Shown here: in pieces, positions 1 to 10,865 of the stretch
Numbering within the stretch: position 1 is the first letter of the stretch
Layout of the letters: each line of letters starts with the position of its first letter
Assembly: GCA_022494885.1 (NCBI GenBank)
Contig: JAGVSM010004262.1
Coordinates: 62,001-126,000, forward strand
Reading direction: 5' to 3'
DNA: 64,000 nt
Origin: Micrasema longulum
Taxonomy: Eukaryota > Arthropoda > Insecta > Trichoptera > Brachycentridae
Notes under the pieces: generated by a model
What the model saw: only the letters and a program-made list of their open reading frames with translations
What the model was told of the DNA's origin: nothing
Database searches by the model: none
Position numbers and translations under genes: made by a program

Positions 1-244
1 CACCGACAGGCGCCAACACATTAACATATGATTATTAACCCTTTACTTGTCAATGTATGATATAAGATACATAGGATTTTATTTTTTACTAAAACACAAG
101 TAAAAAAATATTTAGTCAAAACTGCATCGTCTGAATTCATAAAAAAACACTGATTCTTTTTTATTTTATTTGTAAAATGTGTAAAAATATGTTCTCCCAA
201 AATGGGTTTAACATTCGAACGCAATATATAGTATATATATTATC

Positions 245-312
245 ATTATTATGAATAACTTATACAGCACCATTTTTGTAATACAATATCTCAAGTGCGC
301 TTTGCAAGCAAA
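245..312 (+). repeat. dispersed repeat tail, left copy
   Basis: About 60 bases closely match 953-1015: both read roughly CTTATA(C/T)AGC, then a T-rich stretch, then TACAATATCTCAAG or its variant and GCGCTTTGC. The same motif appears inverted inside the SINE-like element at 2455-2612 (AGCGCC, TTTGAGGTAA). It is therefore a mobile-element tail rather than unique DNA. The two plus-strand copies flank the RTE fragment at 477-940. Bases 313-476 hold only AT-rich sequence with a short TA run at 407-430 and an AAT run near 455-470. Confidence 0.5.
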
Positions 313-476
313 GTAATTCTGCGAATTTTGATTTTAATTTCACTCAAAATTTAAGTTAAACTTTCTAGTTTCTAGATATCGGTTTGATAGTACCTACCAG
401 AAAAGAAATATATATATATATATAATATAAGGCTAGCACAACGTGAAGGCTTAATAATAATAATAATTATAGATAA

Positions 477-940
477 CTGGTACCAACCCTAATGTATGGA
501 AGCGAAGCATGGAGTTGGAAAAAAAGGGACGAAAGTAGACTGAATGCTGTTGAAATGCGATCCCTCAGGCGAATGTGCGGAAAAACAATGTATGATAGGT
601 GCCCTAATGTCAAAATTAGAGCAGAATGCAAGGCTGGGTTAAGCATTATCGACAAAATTAAGAAAGGTCTTTTGCGATGGTTCGGTCATGTGGAGCGAAT
701 GAATGATGAAAGAACGGCTAAAAAGATTTATGATGCGAATGTGTCTGGTTGTAGAAGTCGAGGAAGACATGGCATGATCAAGTACAACAAATTCTTGAAA
801 GTGGTCATGAGAAAAGTCGGAATAATCGACGTGCGTGCATGAGAAGATGTATGAATGTGAAGGAAGCAAAGGAAGTGTGCCAGGACAGAGTGGTGTGGCG
901 TTCTATCCTCTCTGCCTACCCCTCCGGGGAAATGGCGTGA
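477..940 (+). pseudogene. RTE-like non-LTR retrotransposon, 3' end of reverse transcriptase ORF
   Basis: The plus strand encodes the C-terminal part of an RTE-like reverse transcriptase polyprotein. It begins LVPTLMYGSEAW at 477, continues with LNAVEMRSLRRMCG and LLRWFGHVERMN, and stops at 840-842. A one-base shift near 838 restores the expected tail RRCMNVKEAKEVCQDR and WRSILSAYPSG, which ends at the TGA at 938-940. The catalytic RT core and the endonuclease are missing, so this is a 5'-truncated, frameshifted and dead copy. The same family occurs on the minus strand at 9290-9600 and 9706-9893. The class assignment rests on the MYGSEAW and WFGHVERM motifs, which recur in lepidopteran RTE-like elements. 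It was judged by eye, without a search. Confidence 0.8.
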
Positions 941-952
941 TGGTTAGTTAGT

Positions 953-1015
953 TCACTTATATAGCGCTATTTTCGTAATATAATACCTCAAGGGCGCTTT
1001 GCTTGTCAGGCAAGG
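953..1015 (+). repeat. dispersed repeat tail, right copy
   Basis: This is the second plus-strand copy of the motif at 245-312 and starts just downstream of the RTE fragment. It reads CTTATATAGCGCTATTTT, then TACCTCAAGGGCGCTTTGC. Divergence from the left copy is moderate, so this is unlikely to be a fresh target-site duplication. It may be the 3' tail shared between a SINE and its LINE partner. Confidence 0.5.
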
Positions 1016-1569
1016 CTTGTCAGTACCGAGGTTTTTAAACAGGTATGGCCAAAGAACACTTCATTATACAATTGCTAAAATTTTCAATGAGATTCCTTAG
1101 CAGATCTTAAAATAAAATTTTGACAAAACTTTTAAGAAAATAATATTTCAACGGATAATATGCAACAAGGCTTTATATTGATTATTATTTTACGTTAACA
1201 GTCAACTATTAAATTTTTTTTAAATATATATTGTGTGAAAAATACGTATGCGTTTTGTTCTTAATAATGTTTATATTACTTTTCAAATTTATAAAATATC
1301 TGTAACTTTTTTCTTTGTAAAGAAAAAATAAGAAACCTGCTGACAAACCGGTTTCGTGGTTTAGTGTGTTTCATTATTTTTCTGTTCTGAATAAATACAA
1401 ATACAAAAAATTAGTAAAACAGTTTATTTTGTCATCACGTGGTACAATTTTTTTTTTAAATTATTGACTGAATTATTTATAATATGTATCTACAATCCAA
1501 AATATATGGATACGTATATGTAGTATGCAAGTATGTTGTGAATGACATGATATTATCTACGTCAATCGA
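1016..1569. other. AT-rich intergenic DNA, nothing recognised
   Basis: No open frame, RNA gene or repeat homologue within the window was recognised. The stretch is AT-rich with short T and A runs. Confidence 0.5.
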
Positions 1570-1870
1570 TCAAAATCAATATATCGGTGTTTTTTAACCG
1601 ATGTATCGATATTTTAGACGATGTTGCATCCCTAGGTCGGCCCCCGCCCGCTCGACTCAATTCGGAACCGTTCGGCTCTGCTCGGCCCCGGGGCTCGCAG
1701 GGGGAGGCAGATGTTTTGACTTTTGGCGGGAAGCTGTACTCGGACAGATCCTGTTGTCAACAATTCAAACTGTCATTTCCTGTGCGAGTGGAAAAACACA
1801 TTTTCAAGATGCGCGCGTAAAAACAATACTTTTAACATGTGTGCATTGTACACTAAGCGCTTGATGCATA
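1570..1870 (+). promoter_or_regulatory. possible small promoter-like patch with DRE motif
   Basis: A perfect TATCGATA (the DREF-binding DRE of insect housekeeping promoters) lies at 1604-1611. A related ATCGAT lies at 1565-1570 and ATATCGG at 1581. Immediately downstream, 1630-1710 is strikingly GC-rich compared with its surroundings. Open frames here (for example 1587-1820 and 1601-1864) overlap in different phases and look like by-products of composition. It could equally be a GC-rich fragment of a transposon. No splice donor or convincing start codon was found, so this is a weak regulatory call. Confidence 0.25.
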
Positions 1871-2454
1871 CTAATATGGTCTAGACAGGAAACGGAGGTG
1901 ATTGGATCTTTTGAATGAATTGCTAACTTAGTAGGAAAACACGTCATTCATATTAATACTTAAAATTCGATAAGATGTTTGCTTAGTCAATACAGATTTT
2001 TTTATTCTTTCTTTCACTTTTCTTATGGACTAATTATGTTTCTTCCGCCTGATCTGAAACTTTTTGACCACTTTGTCGATGACTGATGATGTTTATAATA
2101 TTTTTGAGGCACTTTTAACATATTCTATTGCTCATTATTTTGCTGACAAGGATTTTAAAGCAGTGCTTTATTTAATTCGTTTTTTTTTTGTTTACTTCTT
2201 ATTATAAACACTGCTTAACAAACTTACTACGCTGCCCAATGTTGATTTTTTGTAAACCTATTGAAATCATTTTTACGTTGCTAGTGTTTCCCTCGTCCGC
2301 GCACTTTGTAGCTGGAAGATGATTGCTAATCTAGCTTCCATAATGCGTAAATGTTATCAATTATCAAATACCTACATTTTGTAAATGGGGTCTAGAATCT
2401 AGAATTCCAATTGTCCATGCGCTCAATAGCTGCGGGGCGTATTGGGATATTTAT
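1871..2454. other. unique-looking AT-rich DNA, nothing recognised
   Basis: No coding, RNA or repeat signal was recognised between the GC-rich patch and the SINE at 2455. Confidence 0.5.
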
Positions 2455-2612
2455 TAATTGTACAGCGCCTTTGAGGTAATTTTCTTTAAGAAATGGCGCT
2501 ACATAAATCATACAACTATATAATGGGAGTCGAGTTGGGATAGAGTGGGGTTCGAACCTCGGACCTCTAAACCAAGGGTTCGCTACACTAGCCACGAAAC
2601 CACGACCCGATT
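2455..2612 (-). mobile_element. tRNA-derived SINE, family B
   Basis: Read on the minus strand, the element starts near 2612 with a tRNA-like head: GGTCGTGGTTTCGTGGCTAG, giving an A-box-like segment. A B-box-like GGTTCGAACCCC lies at about 2551-2562. A tail with AGCGCC and TACCTCAAAGG follows. Related copies lie at 33352-33475 and 40940-41123 (minus) and 42691-42875 (plus). The head alone could be taken for a tRNA gene, but it lacks a foldable acceptor stem and occurs as a repeat. Confidence 0.65.
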
Positions 2613-4532
2613 TAAATTATCTGTATATTTTTATGACCCATACCGATAGCTCAGTTCCATAAAGCTACAATTTGAAATAACTATTTAGTTTTGAGAAATG
2701 ACGATTTAATAAGTCATAGATTTGAGAGACTGTTCATTTAATTGTTTCCTTATGAAAACATTTGTCTAACAAGAGAAATTTCTTTAATTTTAAAGTTATA
2801 TCTTTGTAAAATTTCAATAAAATGGGTAGTATAACTCAAAACATAAAAAAATTACTTTTTGTTTTATGAAACTGAACCATTTTGTTATTCTTGCCCGTAT
2901 TATTTACAAATTCACTGTTGTATCGATGTGAGATCCGTTTTACTTTAAATAGATTTAGTAGTTTAAAATAAATAATTTGCATGATTTTTTGGAACTCGTC
3001 AACTTGTTATTCTAGCTGGTATTTAAAGCCTACATTGTCCAATAATAACAAATACTTCAGTAATGCTGACGGCAACTATTAAATAAATAAATAATATGAC
3101 AGCTAAAAAAATGCATGTATCATTATTTGTGAACCAGTATTTTTTATTGCTGAAAACCTGAAAACGTTGAACATTGTACATCAATGACTGAAAACCAAAA
3201 TATCAAACTAATATTCTTATTTTTTTTTACGTTTTCATTGATGAAGTTCGTAATAACAGAGAAATTCAATCAACACTATTTTTCAGACGTGTTCCGGATT
3301 AGAGCCTTTCATTTAATCGAGGAAAAAGATACTATGTTGTAACTTTTACTTGGTAGGTTATTACTTAAAAGGTAAAAAGCTTCGCCGAAATATCGAACCA
3401 TACACACGGGAATAATAATATTATCATTACACTATCGACTGAAAATGTAAGAAAGAAATTCAATCCATTTATTAAAATTACAAAAAAAGTTTATTGTTGT
3501 ATCCCTTGCGCGTATTTATATTTAATAACCGGAATCAGTAATACGTAACAAAGCCAAGTCCTGTTTACCCGCTAGGATTAATTTAAATGACAAATAATCG
3601 TGTGGTTCTATTGCTGTAGTTAATTACATCATATATCATAGTATCGCAGTCTACCATGACTGTTCACTACAATGTTGCAGCATGGAAATCGAGCGAAGGA
3701 ATGAGTAATAATATGATGCGAGTAAGTTGGGTCTGAGCTCTGAAATCTGTGACGCGCCTCCAATAGTCGGCATCGATAAATCTCCGCTTTCTTCCCGGAA
3801 GGGACACGACTATTGGATATTCCCTTGATTGTAATTTAATACTGGTGTTTGTGATAATATGTCTTCTTGTTTGTTCGGCACTTAGGCGGGCGGCCAGTGG
3901 GCGGAATGAGTCACGACCGCCCTCCGACAACTGCACAGATTAAGAGAATGCTTTATACAATCGCAACTTTATTACTGCGAGCTTTTATTTGGCGGACCTC
4001 TACAAACTCCACTTCTATAATTAGGCCGATAATACCGACCCCTCCTACGCCACGATGTCCTGACTTCTGCTACGATCGAACCTGACCGATAAGCAATATA
4101 AATACATTTTATTGTTCCAAATACCTCGAATCGGTTTAAGACATATGACGTAGGTTTGTAATGGTTATTGGAAAAGTGTTTTTAGACAGTCATTCATCAC
4201 GTTTCATTAGCCATAGAAGGCGTAGGCGCTCGTACAGCGTGAGATCGCGTTACGTTTTACTGCTTAAAACATTTTCGTATGCCATTATTTTCCCAATTAA
4301 TTCCAATACATGTTTACTTTTGGGTCAGAGGAATAAACCTAAAATTTAATATTATAATGTTTTTGTTGCTTTTATTCATATTAATTCAGATTAAGGTTAA
4401 ATGCCATATTTTTTACATTTATATAACCTATCACAGCTACGTATGTATTACTCTATACAATTTCTATAATAGTAGAGTTAATAATGACCCTAAAAAAGGG
4501 TCAAAAATTATGGAATAAGATTTCACCATTAC
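2613..4532. other. intergenic DNA without recognised features
   Basis: The open frames here (for example 3667-3936 minus and 3867-4085 plus) overlap each other, have no recognisable motif, and look accidental. A somewhat GC-richer stretch at 3740-4060 is the only compositional departure. I see no transposon homologue elsewhere in the window. Confidence 0.5.
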
Positions 4533-4778
4533 GTTTCCGCATCTAATGGTGCATAGGGCACTGCATCGGTACACCAATCGCAGAGTATCTTAATCATTTT
4601 TGTTACATGAAGGTAAGATGATCAGTCTTATGCTTTACGTACCAGTCCAGGGTCTATGAAATATTCTAGTGTGAAAACACCTCTTTAAATAATTTTTCAT
4701 ATCCACCATGTCGGGAATCGAACTCGAGACCTCTTGCATCGTAGGAAAACGCGCTGATCATTACACCACGAGGCCGAC
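4533..4778 (-). mobile_element. tRNA-derived SINE, family A
   Basis: On the minus strand the head starts at 4778 with GTCGGCCTCGTGGTGTAATG (A-box side). The B-box side, GAGTTCGATTCCCG, covers about 4710-4723. The body, with the GTACCAGTCCAGGG and GGTAAGATGATCAGTCTTA words (plus-strand spelling), is shared with copies at 30822-31013, 37921-38124, 52705-52890 and 57645-57830. All five copies lie in the same orientation. Confidence 0.75.
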
Positions 4779-4974
4779 TAATGAATAAGATTTTATTTTA
4801 TTTTATTAATTTTTAACAGTTGAGATTGAAACTTATATCAAAATTTAAATCGCATATTTGTCTATTGTCTTGATTTGTTTTTTTTTCAAGTATTGTAATA
4901 TTCATTTATGACTACGCAACTATTAATGTGAGTATTGACGAGGGCACAAAAACTGATAAAAACAAAATAGAGAA

Positions 4975-5835
4975 ATATGTGTCCAGCAAGGGCCTAAGCT
5001 CTTTACGCTAGCCTTGAAGGATGTATTTAAAAGCCTAAATTGGGACATAAGGGTGTAAAAATCGATGGTATGTACTTAAGTCACCTCAGATTTGTAGATG
5101 ACATAGTAGTCGTAAGTAAAGACATGGATGAACTAGGCGAAATGATTATGGAACTACATGAGGCTTCAAAAAGGATTGGTTTGGAAATGAATATTCATAA
5201 AACAAAGATGACGAGTCCAACAAAGAGAGACATTTTCATTAATAATAATTAAATATCACGTGGTTGATGAATACACATATCTGAGACACAAAGTCAAACT
5301 TGGTAAAGATAACCAGACAGCGGAGTTACCAAGAAGAAAAGAGCTAAGTGGGGCTGCTTTCGGCAAACTAAAATATCTATTTGCTGAAAAAGACAAGTTA
5401 ATGAATCGTGCATATTCCCGATGAGAACAGAGGGACTAGAAACCATGTCTATAACACAAAAAAGTAACCAGAAATTAAAATGCACGCAGCGATCTATAGG
5501 AAGACAGATGCTCTGTATATGTCTAAGAGACAGATTAAAAAAATAAGAAATAAGGTGCTGAACCCGCCTCGCGGATATCATGGATCGTGCATAAAAATTA
5601 AAATGGCAGTGGGCAGGACACTTAGCGAGACAAAATGATTGCTGATGGACACCTATAATAATAAAGTGGAGACCATGAGCAAACAAAAGAAGTGTTGGAA
5701 GGCCGCAGAAAAGAAGGGTCGATGACATTGCCTCGATATCCAGTAGAACATGGATGATGAAAGCGGGAGACAGGAAGGAATGGGGACGTTTGGAAGAGGC
5801 CTTTATTCAGCAGTCGAGAGAATAAGGCTGAAAAA
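4975..5835 (+). pseudogene. RTE-like retrotransposon fragment with RT active-site motif
   Basis: From about 4980 the plus strand encodes a decayed LFTLALEDVFK segment. After a shift follows HLRFVDDIVVVSKDMDEL at 5073-5126, in which FVDD is the reverse transcriptase catalytic YxDD-type motif. An open stretch runs to 5252. Downstream, in other frames, are EYTYLRHKVKL, AAFGKLKYLF, WQWAGHLARQND, and a tail near 5700-5805 ending EWGRLEEAFIQQ. The order matches the RT fingers-palm to C-terminus order of RTE elements. There are many stops and at least three frameshifts, so it is old and inactive. It is a different subfamily from the copies at 477 and 9290. Confidence 0.85.
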
Positions 5836-7412
5836 GAAGATTTTAATATTATGTAATCTATGCATTATCCTCGGTCGAAATAAATTCATAATTTTCCAGA
5901 AATTAGCATTTTCGTTAAATTTACAATATTGTTATCGGTAGTTTATCTTCTGCAATGTTTTGAAAGCAGTTTAATAGTATGGAAGAAGATACTTGTGACT
6001 ATTGTATTGGAGCAGTTTCTTGTTTACTGGAGAAATATTGGATGCTAATAAAGCTCTATAAATATTACACAGGAAATTTAAAGACAATAAGCAAACAATC
6101 GAATGTATTATACTCTTCGTAATTGCTTTCATTTTAAAGTGATACGCTTGATAAATCATTGCATACTCGTATTTGTTTAGAGCTTCTTGTGGCTTCAATC
6201 GAATCGGACTTTAATCACTTACTAAATGCTACCACTTATCGATAAGTACTCAATCCAATTTGACCGTACGAGTCAAATAAATCGCGGTTTATTTCATTCG
6301 AATTAATTCACTTCTATTTTCGTTTACCGCAGGTTCGTTAGAGGTTTCTATTGTAAATTGGATAAATTTTTGAAATTTCTATACCGTTTCAATGAAAACA
6401 AATTTTCTTAGTTAATTTGTAACCCTACCGTGCACCTTCTTCCTACATTGGGGATATTAAATAATATTCAATCGAATCGGAACACGCTATCGAAATCATT
6501 TTTTTAACGTGGGCGTTTTGCAGTTTTGTTGTTCAAAACACCTATCGGTATGGCAGGCATGTCTGCAGTTTGTTGGAACATGCTGTAACATTTTTTTCTA
6601 CCTAGGAATGATTATTTTGTTCTTTTATGCTTGTTGTAGGTAGAGACAATATTCCAATTAACTTAATTTTCCTCGACTTTAAGAGGAGTTTTTTTTTCAA
6701 ATTACCATTAATTGGTTTTTCTCTGCCTCAAAGTATTACAGTGGCCCGATTTGATAGGTAAATAAGTACCTATGTTTTATTACGGAAACATCTGACAGTG
6801 GACCTGGGGTCCGTGTAAACAGATGAATTGTTTGTCAACATGATACTTCACACAAGTGAAACCTTAAAGTGTGTTTTCATATCCGGTTTAATTTTTGATG
6901 ACATGTGGTCTTAACTTCATGGGGTATCGCGTTTCATAATAGATCACTCGGATTAGGTGTGAACGGTTACTTTTAGGGACGTAATCCACCAACCGTTTAA
7001 AAACAAATTCTGAGGGCTTAGTTTAAAACGATTAGATACCACAGCTCTCGAATACTTAACAATTCCTTCGCTGCTTAAAGTGTTAAAAACGCTTTTGTAC
7101 TCAAAGCGGGAATAATAATTGATATTTCTGGAATCACAATGAGTCAGGAGTATCAACTTTATTAACGGTCAATTCGGTCAATTTGTAGCATGCGGGCAAT
7201 GGGCAATCACCACGTAAATATTCATACCCCGACTTTATTGAATTACAAAAACATGACTCGTTCTTCTGATTCCCACATATCGTTACGTAGAGAGTAGAGA
7301 TCTCACAATTCACTGATTTAGTGGAGGATATAATATGCGCCCGTATTCAGCGCTGATGGGATATTATTTTATTATTTTTATTGTATTTTTAACTAACTCC
7401 AGTAAATTATGT
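5836..7412. other. intergenic DNA without recognised features
   Basis: No protein motif, SINE head or in-window repeat homologue was recognised. The open frames at 5971-6198 and 6953-7156 are short and show no support. Confidence 0.5.
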
Positions 7413-7679
7413 TTACAATGCCCTCCGTTTCTCCCCATGTTTAATTGCCTCCTTCATTCTTCGCATCAAAAGAAAGGTTGTCTTTGACATTTTACATAAT
7501 ACGACGCTGATTGTTTTCCATTTGTCTTTATTATCGCATTGGTCGATCATGTTTGGATCTAGTGGCCACGTGTGTCCCCCGCCATTTCGTGGGTGCTGTA
7601 CTACCTTTATTAAACTTAACCCCGCGTATGTTCGCCCCACATCCCTTCCTGCCGGGGCGGGGGTGGCACACTGCCACAA
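7413..7679 (-). other. unrecognised 88-codon open frame, possibly a transposon remnant
   Basis: The minus-strand frame has a more protein-like composition than its neighbours. It is mixed and not AT-driven, with GGGHTWPLDPNMIDQC in the middle and a basic end (MRRMKEAIKHGEKRRAL). The GC content of 7520-7680 is higher than that of the flanks. I do not recognise the family. The basic C-terminus and setting suggest a decayed mobile-element ORF, but a chance frame is possible. Confidence 0.25.
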
Positions 7680-8257
7680 CCTCGTACTAAAGACTTAACT
7701 CTTTTTATGTCTGTTTTGCTACATTATCTTTTATTTCCTTCAATAACGTTTATGTGCGTTTAGTCAAATTATGCTGCGTATACAAGTTTTGCTTGCCTTA
7801 TGTACAAACGTTTACTGATTTATGACTGACAAATTATTAAAATAAATTCGTAATACGAAAATCTCCAATTTAGAAATAACGCTTTTTTTTGTGAATAGAC
7901 AGTATATTATATCATTTACACCTCAGAGTTTTCAATAAAAATATAACTTTTTTAATTATGGAAAACTTATATATTTACAGCTTTGTTAATTTCATATCAA
8001 ATTCCGTTTCATTAAAAAATCTTTTGAGTATTTTTGAAAATTTCATTTTCTTGTTTTATTTTGTCTTTACTTTTCTTTTACATGTTATAATTTCACGTTT
8101 ATTTCATTTTTCATCTTATATTTCTTTTGCAGATTATTTTATACCAATTTTCAGTTTAAGTTGTTTTTTAATGGGTAGTCTACAAACATTAACTTATTTT
8201 GGGGGTTGTGGGTATATATTTTTATATTTATCTTGTTATTTTTTTTTTTTTTAACTG
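7680..8257. other. very AT-rich intergenic DNA
   Basis: The plus frame at 7958-8254 translates to Phe/Leu/Ile/Ser-rich sequence of the kind produced by T-rich DNA, and is not taken as a gene. Confidence 0.5.
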
Positions 8258-8582
8258 TCAAATGAATCGTGCATTTTTAGAAAAAAGCCATATTTCTTAA
8301 TGTTTTTTGTCACGGTTTTAACCCCCAAATTTCTTTTTGATTTAAACAACATTTATAATACACAAATAAATTATTATCATATCACAATATTGTCGTGGTT
8401 TTTATCACCATTCTGAGCCATCTTTAATTTTATCTACAAATCAATATTATGTTTTCTGTTCTAAACATGTTCAATTACAGGTCACGACGAAGATTCTGTA
8501 CATTTTCGTTCATAAATATCGATTCTATTTTATTCCGTCTCAATACGTACCGATAAAAATAGCGTTTGTAATCGCGGCCACT
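8258..8582 (+). repeat. dispersed repeat R1, copy 1
   Basis: This copy aligns along its whole length with 39165-39545. Shared words in order are CAAATGA, TGCATTTTTAGAAA, CACGGTTT, AACCCCCAA, ACCATTCTGAGCC, TTTTATCTAC, ATATCGAT, TACCGATAAA and TAATCGCG. The right half is also present at 31733-31955, and a short segment at 38565-38640. There is no coding content, and the class is unknown, probably a non-autonomous DNA element. Confidence 0.65.
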
Positions 8583-9112
8583 TTATTAAAATATGTATCA
8601 AATGAAACTCATTTTAAAAACGAAAATATTTTTTTTGCGTCTCTTGCAATGTATGATGCATTCATATGTACAATTATATTTGACGTAAAATTTATAACAG
8701 TTGTTACTACGACGATATTATTTTTTATTTTGTATTAATGCGACATAAATTTCTGTTCATTTTATTTATAAATAACGATGGTGTTTTCGTTACCGAACTT
8801 TCGATTTTACGCATAGTAAAATAAAATACAAGATTAAATATGCCTCGATAGCAAATACATTAACTTTTGTATATTGAAAATATTAACATTTTATGATTGC
8901 TAGTTGAAGCCTTTTTGTGTTGACTACTATTATTACATCCGTTTTTATTTTGCCCGTTACTAAGAATAATGTTCTTCGTCTCTATTGTGATATAAAAATA
9001 TTTATTTTTATCCGTTTTTTAAACTTCCTAGCAGTTGAAACTCCATGTTTGTCTGCAAACATTTGAATATATTGTTTATTGAACCGGGTCCAAGAAGTAT
9101 AATAATTGGAAA
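8583..9112. other. AT-rich intergenic DNA, nothing recognised
   Basis: No open frame with recognisable motifs and no repeat homologue in the window. Confidence 0.5.
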
Positions 9113-9276
9113 GTATTTTTCAGATGTTTCCTAGTAGGTAAAATAATTCGGACACATCTCTCCTACGTCTATAGGTTGTACATAAAGGTTTTTTTCTTTA
9201 GAAACATATCAGTGGAATAGATGAACGAATTGAAGAAATATGGATGCTTACACATAGCAGAATGGTAAATGCTAAC
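9113..9276 (+). repeat. fold-back repeat F, partial copy
   Basis: The words TTTTTCAGATGTTTCCTAGT at about 9116 and GAAGAAATATGGATGCTTA at about 9233 match 40422-40520 in the same order and spacing. Only the left half of the element appears to be present before the RTE fragment that starts at 9290. Confidence 0.5.
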
Positions 9277-9289
9277 TAATAATTCCAAA

Positions 9290-9600
9290 AACCATAACGC
9301 CGTTTCTCCGTGGAATTAGACAAAGAGGACAGAACGCCATATCACCGTAGTTGCATAAAGTCCTCGCTTCATCTACATTCATTCATGTTTTCGCTCACAC
9401 ACGCCGCTTATTCTGACTTTTCAGATGTTCATCTTTAAGTATTTGTTGAGTTCGGTCATGCCATGTCTCTCTCGGTCTTCGTTTTCTGCTTCCATTTACA
9501 TTCGCATCGTAAATCCTTTTAGCTGTTCTTTTGCCGTCCATTCGCTCTTCATGTCCAAACCGACCCTACGCGTCAACCAGCAAATATCCAGTCATGAACC
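9290..9600 (-). pseudogene. RTE-like retrotransposon 3' fragment, minus strand
   Basis: Read on the minus strand from about 9590, it encodes RFGHEERMDGKRTAKRIYDA, then NGSRKRRPRETWHDR and ILKDEHLKS, before in-frame stops. It ends with a degenerate form of the CCTACCCCTCCGGGG 3' end. It is the same family as 477-940 and is disrupted by stops. Confidence 0.75.
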
Positions 9601-9705
9601 TTGCAAATATAATACCTTGTTTTCTCTTCATATACAAATGTATTTTGTATCTTATCTTTGTTTTTGTTTTCCATTTTAATTTTGTTCTCCAATTGTGTTT
9701 TGTTT

Positions 9706-9893
9706 AACTAACTAACTAACCATCACGCCATTTCCCCGGAGGGGTAGGCAGAGAGGATAGAACGCCACACCATTCTGTCCTGGCACACTTCCTTTGCTTC
9801 CTTCACATTCATACATCTTCTCAAGCACGCACGTCGATTATTCTGTATTTTCACATGACCACTTTCAAGAATTTGTTGTACTTGATCATGCCT
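9706..9893 (-). pseudogene. RTE-like retrotransposon 3' end, minus strand, second copy
   Basis: This is a near copy of the last ~190 bases of 477-940 in inverted orientation. It includes the minus-strand words AGGAAGTGTGCCAGGACAGA and CTACCCCTCCGGGG. It starts with an AACTAACTAACTAACC simple tail at 9706-9721, where the plus copy has GGTTAGTTAGTTC. Only about 100 bases separate it from 9290-9600, which is the same family in the same orientation. Confidence 0.8.
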
Positions 9894-10164
9894 TGTTTAT
9901 ATATTTGTAATTTGTTTATTTGAATTTTAACATCACGTGTACCGATGTAGTAGGTATATTTAATTTTGTGTTACTGTGTACAGTAAAATGCGGTAAGCCG
10001 TGTAAAATAAAAAATACAAATTCCTAGACTTTCATATTCCCTTCTAATCTCTATTGTGTCATAAAAATATTTCAATATTAATTTACCCAATCAAAAAACA
10101 ATCATTATTTTCTCACCCCGTTATGTATTTTTGATACTCGCAAAATTTCGATATCAATCTAGAA

Positions 10165-10360
10165 TGTCTCTTCACTTTCGCAATGTTCCGCAGCCCTGGA
10201 GCGCGGGGGGCGGACTCCCCGCGCCCCCCGGACGCGCCGGGCAGGAGGCCAACGACCGTGCGTGCCGAGGGGCGCCGCCCTCCGTCTGCCGGGTCCGGGG
10301 CTGCGGCACCCCTCCGACTTTCGTCTGCGACAGTGTAGTCCCATCCAGGGCCCTTGCGTC
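10165..10360. other. isolated GC-rich pocket
   Basis: A block of about 195 bases is extremely GC-rich (runs of G, CGCGCC and CCGGACGCGCC) inside AT-rich DNA. Every frame stays open on both strands as a result, so the frames at 10113-10388, 10131-10433, 10159-10344 and 10172-10375 are not evidence of coding. A shorter block with GACTGCCGGGTCCGGGG at 25815-25850 shares the words GCCGGGTCCGGGG with 10288-10300, so it is probably a fragment of a GC-rich mobile element. Confidence 0.4.
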
Positions 10361-10429
10361 GTGCAAAAACAGCATAAATATCTATCAAAATAAGTTTATT
10401 TTATTCACAGTATATTTATGTAACATTTA

Positions 10430-10865
10430 TTGAGACACAAATCCCAACTCCATGGAATTCCCGTGTTAAATTGGGACGAATATACGTATAACACTTTAAC
10501 AACATACATATCACTATTATACATTGCATATCAACATATAAAAGTACGAACAGTAAAAAAATATTTTAAGTACACGAAAAAGTAAAATTGAAATTAACTA
10601 ACTCAAATATTTAAAAATCCATCAAGGAGTTTACGTACTAAAATCCATCCAGTCCTGAAACTCCTTTTTGAAAATAGATTCTGTGCTTAACACGCTCTTT
10701 CAAAATATTAAAGACTTTTGGTGCGATAAAGGAGAGGTGTCTCTGAGCAAAAGTCGTCGGTTTTGGGTTTCACATAATTGATTCCCTGAGAAAACCTCGT
10801 ACAAACGTTTTGCTTAGACCTCTCCTTATTGTTCGACCAGAAGTGACATGACATGACAATAACAC
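10430..10865 (-). pseudogene. non-LTR LINE 3' fragment, minus strand
   Basis: Minus-strand translation gives RGFLRESIM, a stop, then NPKPTTFAQRHLSFIAPKVF followed by NILKERVKHR. After a frameshift comes FKKEFQDWMDF near 10630-10650. This is the usual end of Jockey/CR1-type reverse transcriptases: an xxRYLAPKxFNxLP-like motif followed by a short basic-aromatic tail. Only the 3' end is present and it is interrupted. Confidence 0.6.

Noticed and set aside
1587..1864. Two overlapping plus frames in the GC patch at 1.6 kb
   Set aside because: They overlap in different phases with no motif. GC content explains their length.
7958..8254. 98-codon Phe/Leu/Ile-rich frame resembling a membrane protein
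   Set aside because: It is a translation of T-rich DNA ending in a T12 run. Such frames are expected by chance.
10113..10433. Four overlapping frames of 60-100 codons
   Set aside because: They are open on both strands because of extreme GC content. No motif and no splice support.
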